Shown here: one piece after another, positions 52,585 through 64,000 of the stretch
Layout: every line of letters begins with the position of its first letter
How positions within the stretch are numbered: position 1 is the stretch's first letter
From: Xylocopa sonorina
Lineage: Eukaryota > Arthropoda > Insecta > Hymenoptera > Apidae
Assembly: GCF_050948175.1 (NCBI RefSeq)
Contig: NW_027490173.1
Span: 1,039,332-1,103,331 of the forward strand
DNA length: 64,000 nt
Direction: 5' to 3'
Translations under genes and position numbers: made by a program
The notes under the pieces: model-generated
Told to the model about the DNA's origin: nothing
Database searches by the model: none
What the model saw: the letters and a program-made list of their open reading frames with translations, nothing else

Positions 52585-54039
52585 GCGTTTGCAGATGTCT
52601 ACGTTTCGTAGCAATAGCTTTCTAATGCTTCTTAAAACGCGATATCGCACCTCATTTCTATGTTTCATGACAAGATGTAATATTCATTGCGAAGTGTTAT
52701 GCATTCCTCGTCTACGATTCAAATGAGAGTAAATGCGACACTTCCTTGCAAGGAAATAGCGTTTGCAGATGTCTACGTATCGTAGCAATAGAGTTCTTAT
52801 TATTCTTAAATCGCGATATCGCATCTCATTTCTATGTTTCATGGTAGGATATAACATGATTTGCGAAGTGTCATGTATTCCTAGTCTACACTTCAAATGA
52901 ATGTTAATGCTACACTTCCTTGCAAGGAAATAGCGTTTGCAGATGTCTACCTATCGTAGCGTTAGAGTTCTAGTGCTTCTTAAAACGCTATATCGCATCT
53001 CATTTCTATGTTTCATGGTAAGATATAATATGATTTGCGAAGTGTTCTGTATTCCTCGTCTACACTTCAAATGAATGTAAATGCGACACTTCCTTGCAAG
53101 GAAATAGCGTTTGCGGATGTCTACGTATCGAAACAATCGAGTTCAAATGCTTCTTAAAACGAGGTATTGCATCTCATATCTATGTTTCATGACAAGATAT
53201 AATATTCATTGCGAAGTGATATGCATTCCTCGTCTACGATTCAAATGAAAGTGAATGCGACACTTCCTTGCAAAGAAATACTGTTTGCAAATGTCTACGT
53301 ATCATAGCAATAGCTTTCTAATGCTTCTTAAAACGCGATATCGCATCTTATTTCTATGATTCATGGTAAGGTATAATATGATTTGCGAAGTGTTATGTAT
53401 TCCTCGTCTACACTTCAAATGAATGTAAATGCGACACTTCCTTGCAAGGAAATAGCGTTTGCAGGTGTCTACGTATCGAAACAATAGAGTTCAAATGCTT
53501 CTTAAAACGAGATATTGCATCTCATATCTATGTTTCATGATAAGATATATTATTCATTGCGAAGTGTTATGCATTCCTCGTCTACGATTCAAATGAATGT
53601 AAATGCGACACTTCCTTGCAAGGAAATAGCGTTTGCAGATGTCTACGTATCGAAGCAATAGAGTTCAAATGCTTCTTAAAACGAGATATTGCATCTCATA
53701 TCTGTGTTTCATGATAAGATATAATATTCATTGCGAAGTGTAATGCATTCCTCGTCTACGATTCAAATGAAAGTAAATGCGACACTTCCTTGCAAGGAAA
53801 TAGCGTTTGCAGATGTCTACGTATCGTAGCAATAGAGTTCATATGATTCTTAAAACGCGATATCGCATCTCATTTCTATGTTTCATGGTAAGATATAACA
53901 TGATTTGCGAAGTGTTATGTTTTCCTCGTCTACACTTCAAATGAATGTTAATGCTACACTTCCTTGCAAGGAAATAGCGTTTGCAGATGTCTACCTATCG
54001 TAGCAATAGAGTTCTAATGCTTCTTAAAACGCGATATCG

Positions 54040-57000
54040 CATCTCATTTCTGTGTTTCATGGTAAGATATAATATGATTTGCGAAGTGTTATATATTCCT
54101 CGCCTACACTTCAAATGAATGTAAATGCGACACTTCCTTGCAAGGAAATAGCGTTTGCAGATGTCTACGTATCGAAACAATCGAGTTCAAATGCTTCTTA
54201 AAACGAGGTATTGCACCTCATATCTATGTTTCATGACAGATATAATATTCATTGCGAAGTGTTGTGCATTCCTCGTCTACGAATCAAATGAAAGTGAATG
54301 CGACACTTCCTTGCAAAGAAATACTGTTTGCAAATGTCTACGTATCATAGCAATAGCTTTCTAATGCTTCTTAAAACGCGATATCGCATCTTATTTCTAT
54401 GATTCATGGTAAGATATAATATGATTTGCGAAGTGTTTTGTATTCCTCGTCAACACTTCAAATGAATGTAAATGCGACACTTCCTTGCTAGGAAATAGCG
54501 TTTGCAGATGTCTACGTATCGAAACAATAGAGTTCAAATGCTTCTTAAAACGAGATATTGCATCTCATATCTATGTTTCATGATAAGATATAATATTTAT
54601 TGCGAAGTGTTATGCATTCCTCGTCTACGATTCAAATGAATGTAAATGCGACACTTCCTTACAAGGAAATAGCGTTTGCAGATGTCTAGGTAGCGTAGCA
54701 ATAGAGATCTTATGATTCTTAAAACGCGATATCGCATCTAATTTCTATGTTTCATGGTAAGGTATGATATGATTTGCGAAGTGTTATGTATTCCTCGTCT
54801 ACACTTCAAATGAATGTAAATGCGACACTTCCTTGCAAGGAAATAGCGTTTGCAGGTGTCTACGTATCGAAACAATAGAGTTCAAATGCTTCTTAAAACG
54901 AGATATTGCATCTCATATCTATGTTTCATGATAAGATATATTATTCATTGCGAAGTGTTATGCATTCCTCGTCTACGATTCAAATGAATGTAAATGCGAC
55001 ACTTCCTTGCAAGGAAATAGCGTTTGCAGATGTCTACGTGTCGAAGCAATAGAGTTCAAATGCTTCTTAAAACGAGATATTGCATCTCATATCTGTGTTT
55101 CATGATAAGATATAATATTCATTGCGAAGTGTAATGCATTCCTCGTCTACGATTCAAATGAAAGTAAATGCGACACTTCCTTGCAAGGAAATAGCGTTTG
55201 CAGATGTCTACGTATCGTAGCAATAGAGTTCATATGATTCTTAAAACGCGATATCGCATCTCATTTCTATGTTTCATGGTAAGGTATAATATGATTTGCG
55301 AAGTGTTATGTATTCCTCGTCTACACTTCAAATGAATGTAAATGCGACACATCCTTGCAAGGAAATAGCGTTTGCAGATGTCTAAGTATCGAAGCAATAG
55401 AGTTCAAGTGCTTCTTAAAACGAGATATTGCATCTCATATCTGTGTTTCATGATAAGATATAATATTCATTGCGAAGTGTAATGCAATCCTCGTCTACGA
55501 TTCTAATGAAAGTAAGTGCGACACTTCCTTGCAAGGAAATAGCGTTTGCAGATGTCTACGTATCGTAGCAATAGAGTTCATATGATTCTTAAAACGCGAT
55601 ATCGCATCTCATTTCTATGTTTCATGGTAAGATATAACATGATTTGCGAAGTGTTATGTTTTCCTCGTCTACACTTCAAATGAATGTGAATGCGATACTT
55701 CCTCGCTAGGAAATAGCGTTTGCAGATGTCTACGTTTCGTAGCAATAGCTTTCTAATGCTTCTTAAAACGCGATATCGCACCTCATTTCTATGTTTCATG
55801 ACAAGATATAATATTCATTGCGAAGTGTTATGCATTCCTCGTCTACGATTCAAATGAGAGTAAATGCGACACTTCCTTGCAAGGAAATAGCGTTTGCAGA
55901 TGTCTACGTATCGTAGCAATAGAGTTCTTATTATTCTTAAATCGCGATATCGCATCTCATTTCTATGTTTCATGGTAGGATATAACATGATTTGCGAAGT
56001 GTCATGTATTCCTAGTCTACACTTCAAATAAATGTTAATGCTACACTTCCTTGCAAGGAAATAGCGTTTGCAGATGTCTACCTATCGTAGCAATAGAGTT
56101 CTAATGCTTCTTAAAACGCGATATCGCATCTCATTTCTATGTTTCATGGTAAGATATAACATGATTTGCGAAGTGTTATGTTTTCCTCGTCTACACTTCA
56201 AATGAATGTTAATGCTACACTTCCTTGCAAGGAAATAGCGCTTGCAGATGTCTACCTATCGTAGCAATAGAGTTCTAATGCTTCTTAAAACGCGATATCG
56301 CATCACATTTCTGTGTTTCATGGTAAGATATAATATGATTTGCGAAGTGTTATATATTCCTCGCCTACACTTCAAATGAATGTAAATGCGACACTTCCTT
56401 GCAAGGAAATAGCGTTTGCAGATGTCTACGTATCGAAACAATCGAGTTCAAATGCTTCTTAAAACGAGGTATTGCACCTCATATCTATGTTTCATGACAG
56501 ATATAATATTCATTGCGAAGTGTTGTGCATTCCTCGTCTACGAATCAAATGAAAGTGAATGCGACACTTCCTTGCAAAGAAATACTGTTTGCAAATGTCT
56601 ACGTATCATAGCAATAGCTTTCTAATGCTTCTTAAAACGCGATATCGCATCTTATTTCTATGATTCATGGTAAGATATAATATGATTTGCGAAGTGTTTT
56701 GTATTCCTCGTCAACACTTCAAATGAATGTAAATGCGACACTTCCTTGCTAGGAAATAGCGTTTGCAGATGTCTACGTATCGAAACAATAGAGTTCAAAT
56801 GCTTCTTAAAACGAGATATTGCATCTCATATCTATGTTTCATGATAAGATATAATATTTATTGCGAAGTGTTATGCATTCCTCGTCTACGATTCAAATGA
56901 ATGTAAATGCGACACTTCCTTACAAGGAAATAGCGTTTGCAGATGTCTACGTAGCGTAGCAATAGAGATCTTATGATTCTTAAAACGCGATATCGCATCT

Positions 57001-57795
57001 AATTTCTATGTTTCATGGTAAGGTATGATATGATTTGCGAAGTGTTATGTATTCCTCGTCTACACTTCAAATGAATGTAAATGCGACACTTCCTTGCAAG
57101 GAAATAGCGTTTGCAGATGTCTAAGTATCGAAGCAATAGAGTTCAAGTGCTTCTTAAAACGAGATATTGCATCTCATATCTGTGTTTCATGATAAGATAT
57201 AATATTCATTGCGAAGTGTAATGCAATCCTCGTCTACGATTCAAATGAAAGTAAGTGCGACACTTCCTTGCAAGGAAATAGCGTTTGCAGATGTCTACGT
57301 ATCGTAGCAATAGAGTTCATATGATTCTTAAAACGCGATATCGCATCTCATTTCTATGTTTCATGGTAAGACATAACATGATTTGCGAAGTGTTATGTTT
57401 TCCTCGTCTACACTTCAAATGAATGTGAATGCGATACTTCCTCGCTAGGAAATAGCGTTTGCAGATGTCTACGTTTCGTAGCAATAGCTTTCTAATGCTC
57501 CTTAAAACGCGATATCGCACCTCATTTCTATGTTTCATGACAAGATATAATATTCATTGCGAAGTGTTATGCATTCCTCGTCTACGATTCAAATGAGAGT
57601 AAATGCGACACTTCCTTGCAAGGAAATAGCGTTTGCAGATGTCTACGTATCGTAGCAATAGAGTTCTTATTATTCTTAAATCGCGATATCGCATCTCATT
57701 TCTATGTTTCATGGTAGGATATAACATGATTTGCGAAGTGTCATGTATTCCTAGTCTACACTTCAAATGAATGTTAATGCTACACTTCCTTGCAA
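54040..57795 (+). repeat. Long-range block X, copy 2
   Basis: Near-identical to 38985-42740. On its right the match continues at a changed offset: 43560-44450 corresponds to about 57920-58810 with offset 14360 bp (shared 'atgaatcttaaaacg' at 43831 and 58191, 'aatgtatatgcg', 'gaaggtaaatg'). The change of 695 bp equals four monomers minus the missing base of the marker monomer at 43270, so copy 2 lacks that four-monomer stretch. Confidence 0.87.
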
Positions 57796-59368
57796 GGAAA
57801 TAGCGTTTGCAGATGTCTACCTATCGTAGCAATAGAGTTCTAATGCTTCTTAAAACGCTATATCGCATCTCATTTCTATGTTTCATGGTAAGATATAATA
57901 TGATTTGCGAAGTGTTCTGTATTCCTCGTCAACACTTCAAATGAATGTAAATGCGACACTTCCTTGCTAGGAAATAGCGTTTGCAGATGTCTACGTATCG
58001 AAACAATAGAGTTCAAATGCTTCTTAAAACGAGATATTGCATCTCATATCTATGTTTCATGATAAGATATAATATTTATTGCGAAGTGTTATGCATTCCT
58101 CGTCTACGATTCAAATGAATGTAAATGCGACACTTCCTTACAAGGAAATAGCGTTTGCAGATGTCTACGTAGCGTAGCAATAGAGATCTTATGAATCTTA
58201 AAACGCGATATCGCATCTAATTTCTATGTTTCATGGTAAGGTATGATATGATTTGCGAAGTGTTATGTATTCCTCGTCTACACTTCAAATGAATGTATAT
58301 GCGACACTTCCTTGCAAGGAAATAGCGTTTGCAGGTGTCTACGTATCGAAACAATAGAGTTCAAATGCTTCTTAAAACGAGATATTGCATCTCATATCTA
58401 TGTTTCATGATAAGATATATTATTCATTGCGAAGTGTTATGCATTCCTCGTCTACGATTCAAATGAATGTAAATGCGACACTTCCTTGCAAGGAAATAGC
58501 GTTTGCAGATGTCTACGTGTCGAAGCAATAGAGTTCAAATGCTTCTTAAAACGAGATATTGCATCTCATATCTGTGTTTCATGATAAGATATAATATTCA
58601 TTGCGAAGTGTAATGCATTCCTCGTCTACGATTCAAATGAAGGTAAATGCGACACTTCCTTGCAAGGAAATAGCGTTTGCAGATGTCTACGTATCGTAGC
58701 AATAGAGTTCATATGATTCTTAAAACGCGATATCGCATCTCATTTCTATGTTTCATGGTAAGGTATAATATGATTTGCGAAGTGTTTTGTATTCCTCGTC
58801 TACACTTCAAATGAATGTAAATGCGACACTTCCTTCCAAGGAAATAGCGTTTGCAAATGTCTACGTATCGAAGCAATAGAGTTCAAATGCTTCTTAAAAC
58901 GAGATATTGCATCTCATATCTGTGTTTCATGATAAGATATAATATTCATTGCGAAGTGTAATGCATTCCTCGTCTACGATTCAAATGAAAGTAAATGCGA
59001 CACTTCCTTGCAAGGAAATAGCGTTTGCAGATGTCTACGTATCGTAGCAATAGAGTTCATATGATTCTTAAAACGCGATATCGCATCTCATTTCTATGTT
59101 TCATGGTAAGATATAACATGATTTGCGAAGTGTTATGTTTTCCTCGTCTACACTTCAAATGAATGTTAATGCTACACTTCCTTGCAAGGAAATAGCGTTT
59201 GCAGATGTCTACCTATCGTAGCAATAGAGTTCTAATGCTTCTTAAAACGCGATATCGCATCTCATTTCTGTGTTTCATGGTAAGATATAATATGATTTGC
59301 GAAGTGTTATATATTCCTCGCCTACACTTCAAATGAATGTAAATGCGACACTTCCTTGCAAGGAAATA

Positions 59369-61456
59369 GCGTTTGCAGATGTCTACGTATCGAAACAATC
59401 GAGTTCAAATGCTTCTTAAAACGAGGTATTGCACCTCATATCTATGTTTCATGACAGATATAATGTTCACTGCGAAGTGTTGTGCATTCCTCGTCTACGA
59501 ATCAAATGAAAGTGAATGCGACACTTCCTTGCAAAGAAATACTGTTTGCAAATGTCTACGTATCATAGCAATAGCTTTCTAATGCTTCTTAAAACGCGAT
59601 ATCGCATCTTATTTCTATGATTCATGGTAAGATATAATATGATTTGCGAAGTGTTTTGTATTCCTCGTCAACACTTCAAATGAATGTAAATGCGACACTT
59701 CCTTGCTAGGAAATAGCGTTTGCAGATGTCTACGTATCGAAACAATAGAGTTCAAATGCTTCTTAAAACGAGATATTGCATCTCATATCTATGTTTCATG
59801 ATAAGATATAATATTTATTGCGAAGTGTTATGCATTCCTCGTCTACGATTCAAATGAATGTAAATGCGACACTTCCTTACAAGGAAATAGCGTTTGCAGA
59901 TGTCTACGTAGCGTAGCAATAGAGATCTTATGATTCTTAAAACGCGATATCGCATCTAATTTCTATGTTTCATGGTAAGGTATGATATGATTTGCGAAGT
60001 GTTATGTATTCCTCGTCTACACTTCAAATGAATGTAAATGCGACACTTCCTTGCAAGTAAATAGCGTTTGCAGGTGTCTACGTATCGTAACAATAGAGTT
60101 CAAACGCTTCTTAAAACGAGATATTGCATCTCATATCTATGTTTCATGATAAGATATATTATTCATTGCGAAGTGTTATGCATTCCTCGTCTACGATTCA
60201 AATGAATGTAAATGCGACACTTCCTTGCAAGGAAATAGCGTTTGCAGATGTCTACCTATCGTAGCAATAGAGTTCTAATGCTTCTTAAAACGAGATATTG
60301 CATCTCAATTCTATGTTTCATGGTAAGATATAATATTCATTGCGAAGTGTAATGCATTCCTCGTCTACGATTCAAATGAAAGTAAATGCGACACTTCCTT
60401 GCAAGGAAATAGCGTTTGCAGATGTCTACGTATCGTAGCAATAGAGTTCATATGATTCTTAAAACGCGATATCGCATCTCATTTCTGTGTTTCATGGTAA
60501 GATATAATATGATTTGCGAAGTGTTATATATTCCTCGCCTACACTTCAAATGAATGTAAATGCGACACTTCCTTGCAAGGAAATAGCGTTTGCAGATGTC
60601 TACGTATCGAAACAATCGAGTTCAAATGCTTCTTAAAACGAGGTATTGCACCTCATATCTATGTTTCATGACAGATATAATATTCATTGCGAAGTGTTGT
60701 GCATTCCTCGTCTACGAATCAAATGAAAGTGAATGCGACACTTCCTTGCAAAGAAATACTGTTTGCAAATGTCTACGTATCATAGCAATAGCTTTCTAAT
60801 GCTTCTTAAAACGCGATATCGCATCTTATTTCTATGATTCATGGTAAGATATGATATGATTTGCGAAGTGTTTTGTATTTCTCGTCAACACTTCAAATGA
60901 ATGTAAATGCGACACTTCCTTGCTAGGAAATAGCGTTTGCAGATGTCTACGTATCGAAACAATAGAGTTCAAATGCTTCTTAAAACGAGATATTGCATCT
61001 CATATCTATGTTTCATGATAAGATATAATATTTATTGCGAAGTGTTATGCATTCCTCGTCTACGATTCAAATGAATGTAAATGCGACACTTCCTTACAAG
61101 GAAATAGCGTTTGCAGATGTCTACGTAGCGCAGCAATAGAGATCTTATGATTCTTAAAACGCGATATCGCATCTAATTTCTATGTTTCATGGTAAGATAT
61201 GATATGATTTGCGAAGTGTTATGTATTCCTCGTCTACACTTCAAATGAATGTAAATGCGACACTTCCTTGCAAGGAAATAGCGTTTGCAGGTGTCTACGT
61301 ATCGAAACAATAGAGTTCAAATGCTTCTTAAAACGAGATATTGCATCTCATATCTATGTTTCATGATAAGATATATTATTCATTGCGAAGTGTTATGCAT
61401 TCCTCGTCTACGATTCAAATGAATGTAAATGCGACACTTCCTTGCAAGGAAATAGC
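59369..61456 (+). repeat. Block Z, copy 2
   Basis: Second copy of the block at 50053-52140. To its right the two diverge near 61510: 'acgacatattgc...catatctgtg' here against 'acgagatattgc...catacctatg' there. It lies just right of the second copy of block X, and so closes the higher-order region. Confidence 0.84.
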
Positions 61457-61539
61457 GTTTGCAGATGTCTACGTATCGAAGCAATAGAGTTCAAATGCTT
61501 CTTAAAACGACATATTGCATCTCATATCTGTGTTTCATG

Positions 61540-64000
61540 ATAAGATATAATATTCATTGCGAAGTGTAATGCATTCCTCGTCTACGATTCAAATGAAAGT
61601 AAATGCGACACTTCCTTGCAAGGAAATAGCGTTTGCAGATGTCTACGTATCGTAGCAATAGAGTCCATATGATTCTTAAAACGCGATATCGCATCTCATT
61701 TCTATGTTTCATGGTAAGATATAACATGATTTGCGAAGTGTTTTGTTTTCCTCGTCTACACTTCAAATGAATGTGAATGCGATACTTCCTCGCTAGGAAA
61801 TAGCGTTTGCAGATGTCTACGTTTCGTAGCAATAGCTTTCTAATGCTTCTAAAAACGCGATATCGCATCTCATTTCTATGTTTCATGGTAAGATATAATA
61901 TGATCTGCGAAGTGTCATGTATTCCACGTCTACACTTCAAATGAATGTAAATGCGACACTTCCTTGCTAGGAAATAGCGTCTGCAGATAACTAGGTATCG
62001 TAGCAATAGAGTTCTAATGCTTCCTAAAACGCGATATCGCATCTCATTTCTATGTTTCATGGTAAGATATAATATGATTTGCGAAGTGTCATGTATTCCT
62101 CGTCTACACTTCAAATGAATGTAAATGCGACACTTCCTTGCAAGGGAATTGCGTTTGCAGATGTCTACGTATCGTAGCAATAGAGTTCTTATGATTCTTA
62201 AAACGCGATATCGGATCTCATTTCTATGTTTCATGGTAAGATATAATATGATTTGCGAAGTGTTATGTATTCCTCGTCTACACTTCAAATGAATGTAAAT
62301 GCGACACTTCCTTGCAAGGAAATAGCGTTTGCAAATATCTACCTATCGTAGCAATAGTGTTCTAATGCTTCATAAAACGCGATATCGCATCTCATTTCTA
62401 TGTTTCATGGTAAGATATAATATGATTTGCGAAGTATCATGTATTCCTCGTCTACACTTCAAATGAATGTAAATGCGACACTTCCTTGCAAGGAAATAGC
62501 GTTTGCAGATATCTACGTATCGAAGCAGTAGAGTTGAAATGCTTCTTAAAACGAGATATTGCATCTCATATCTATGTTTCCTGATAGGATATAATATTCA
62601 TTGCGAAGTGTTATGTATTCCTCGTCTACGATTCAAATGAATGTAAATGCGACACTTCCTTGCAAGGAAATAGCGTTTGCAGATGTCTACGTTTCGTAGC
62701 AATAGAGTTCTTATGATTCTTAAAACGCGATATCGCACCTCATTTCTATGTTTCATGGTAAGATATATTATGATTTGCGAAGTATCATGTATTCCTCGTC
62801 AACACTTCAAATGAATGTAAATGCGACACTTCCTTGTAAGGAAACAGCGTTTGCAGATGTCTACCTATCGTAGCAATAGAGTTCTAATGCTTCTTAAGAC
62901 GCAATATCGCATCTCATTTCTATGTTTCATGATAAGATATAATATGATTTGCGAAGTGTCATGTATTCCTCGTATACACTTCAAATGAATGTAAATGCGA
63001 CACTTCCTTGCTAGGAAGTAGCGTCTGCAGATATTTAGGTATCGTAGCAATAGAGTTCTAATGTTTCTTAAAACGAGATATTGCATCTCATATCTATGTT
63101 TCATGATAAGATATAATATTCATTGCGAAGTGTTATGTATTCCTCGTCTACGATTCAAATGAATGTAAATGCGACACTTCCTTGCAAGGAAATAGCGTTT
63201 GCAGATGTCTACGTTTCGTAGCAATAGAGTTCTTATGATTCTTAAAACGCGATATCGGATCTCATTTCTATGTTTCATGGTAAGATATAATATGATTTGC
63301 GAAGTGTTATGTATTCCTCGTCTACACTTCAAATGAATGTAAATGCGACACTTCCTTGCAAGGAAATAGCGTTTGCAGATGTCTACGTTTCGTAGCAATA
63401 GAGTTCTTATGATTCTTAAAACGCGATATCGCACCTCATTTCTATGTTTCATGGTAAGATATATTATGATTTGCGAAGTGTCATGTATTCCTCGTATACA
63501 CTTCAAATGAATGTAAATGCGACACTTCCTTGCTAGGAAGTAGCGTCTGCAGATATTTAGGTATCGTAGCAATAGAGTTCTAATGTTTCTTAAAACGAGA
63601 TATTGCATCTCATATCTATGTTTCATGATAAGATATAATATTCATTGCGAAGTGTTATGTATTCCTCGTCTACGATTCAAATGAATGTAAATGCGACACT
63701 TCCTTGCAAGGAAATAGCGTTTGCAGATGTCTACGTTTCGTAGCAATAGAGTTCTTATGATGCTTAAAACGCGATATTCCATCTCATTTCTATGTTTCAT
63801 GGTAAGATATAATATGATTTGCGAAGTGTTTTGTATTCCTCGTCTACACTTCAAATGAATGTGAATGCGACACTTCCTCGCTAGGAAATGGCGATTGCAG
63901 ATGTCTACGTATCGTAGCAATGGATATCTGATGCTCCTTAAAACGTGATATCGCATCTCATTTCTATTTTTCATGGTAAGATATATTATGATTTGCGAAG
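61540..64000 (+). repeat. Right array segment with a 3-monomer repeat
   Basis: About 14 monomers that resemble the 15-30 kb families more than the 32-61 kb ones ('gtgtcatgtattcc', 'gcgtctgcagata', 'gtttcgtagc', 'gatatattatg'). A three-monomer unit ending near 63104 recurs ending near 63626, offset 522 bp, with shared 'cctcgtatacac', 'gcagatatttagg' and 'taatgtttctt'. The array continues past the window edge. Confidence 0.8.

Larger units (their letters stand above)
32366..60760 (+). repeat. Fourteen 173-bp B-variant marker monomers
   Basis: Monomers starting at 32366, 35943, 39096, 41357, 43270, 46053, 47444, 48835, 50053, 51270, 54151, 56412, 59369 and 60586 share 'gaaacaatcgagttc', 'gaggtattgcacctc', 'catgacagatataat' (one a missing), 'gtgttgtgcattcc' and 'ctacgaatc'. 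Spacings equal whole monomer numbers minus 1 bp, or minus a further 76 bp per fused monomer: 21, 19, 13, 11, 16, 8, 8, 7, 7, 17, 13, 17 and 7 units. They serve as a clock mark for the higher-order repeats. The missing base opens a 69-codon plus-strand frame in twelve of them, an artefact discussed elsewhere. Coordinates span the set; most of the interval is other monomers. Confidence 0.9.
1..64000 (+). repeat. Satellite DNA array, 174-bp monomer, whole window
   Basis: The same unit recurs head-to-tail from the first to the last base, about 368 copies, all in one orientation. The phase marker 'gcgtttgcag' recurs every 174 bp (for example 12005 to 12179 and 22793 to 22967). Hand consensus is about 36% G+C. 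Rare units deviate: 172/173 bp, 175 bp, 176 bp, and four fused units of 272 bp. No unique DNA, transposon or gene interrupts it, and both window edges lie inside the array, so its true size is unknown. Such arrays are typical of centromeric, pericentromeric or other heterochromatic blocks in eukaryotes; which of these applies cannot be told from sequence alone. I do not recognise the monomer as a named satellite family. Confidence 0.97.

Noticed and set aside
61554..62288. 244-codon minus-strand open frame
   Set aside because: Four A-type satellite units in phase; no feature distinguishes it from the other satellite frames.
1..64000. CRISPR array (direct repeats with regular spacing)
   Set aside because: The repeats are contiguous 174-bp units with no unique spacers between short repeats, far longer than CRISPR units, and no cas-like genes are present.
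1..64000. Transposon, retroelement or LTR inside the array
   Set aside because: I found no unit without monomer homology, no target-site duplications, no poly-A tails and no reverse transcriptase or transposase motifs in any frame.
1..64000. tRNA, rRNA or other structured RNA genes
   Set aside because: No cloverleaf, rRNA core or polymerase III box pattern was seen. The dyads present are short and recur in every monomer.

Overview
This window is one uninterrupted block of eukaryotic satellite DNA. From base 1 to base 64000 it is a head-to-tail tandem array of a monomer whose modal length is 174 bp, roughly 368 copies, all in the same orientation. I found no unique sequence, no transposon, no RNA gene, no CRISPR array and no credible protein-coding gene. 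The monomer is AT-rich (63 G+C of 174 positions in my hand consensus, about 36%) yet has about 9 CpG where composition predicts about 6. Array length, monomer length and nested higher-order repeats point to a centromeric, pericentromeric or other heterochromatic satellite of a eukaryote. The lack of CpG depletion would fit a genome with little CpG methylation, such as many insects, but I cannot name the species.

Monomer phase used here: position 1 is the g of 'gcgtttgcag', position 174 the last a of 'aaggaaata'. Two main subtypes exist. Type A has GCGATATCGC at positions 55-64 and 'ggtaag' at 85-90. Type B has a linked set of about ten differences (positions 56, 62, 72, 86, 100-102, 118, 132, 133), including GAGATATTGCATCTC at 55-69. 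A monomers dominate the left part; A and B are interleaved from about 15 kb rightward.

Layout. 1-7590: A-rich, with copies of multi-monomer blocks at exact multiples of 174 bp. 7591-12960: higher-order repeats marked by five 173-bp monomers. 12960-15180: transitional, with a repeated dimer. 15180-22970 and 23010-30630: two tandem copies of a ~7.8-kb, 45-monomer block. 30630-32365: transitional. 32366-38610: two tandem copies of a ~3.2-3.6-kb block, each with the same 76-bp internal deletion junction. 38985-61460: a mosaic of higher-order units marked by 173-bp B-type monomers, with blocks recurring about 15 kb, 9.3 kb and 8.1 kb apart and a run of 7- and 8-monomer units at 46-51 kb. 61540-64000: A/B array with a 3-monomer repeat.

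The many open frames (up to 369 codons on the minus strand) arise because 174 is divisible by 3 and one minus frame of the type A monomer has no stop, so it runs on until a variant monomer brings a stop or frameshift. I treat these as non-coding. The points of interest are the architecture (nested duplications with datable junctions), the short dyads in every monomer, and one apparently compensated stem change in the 173-bp B variants.
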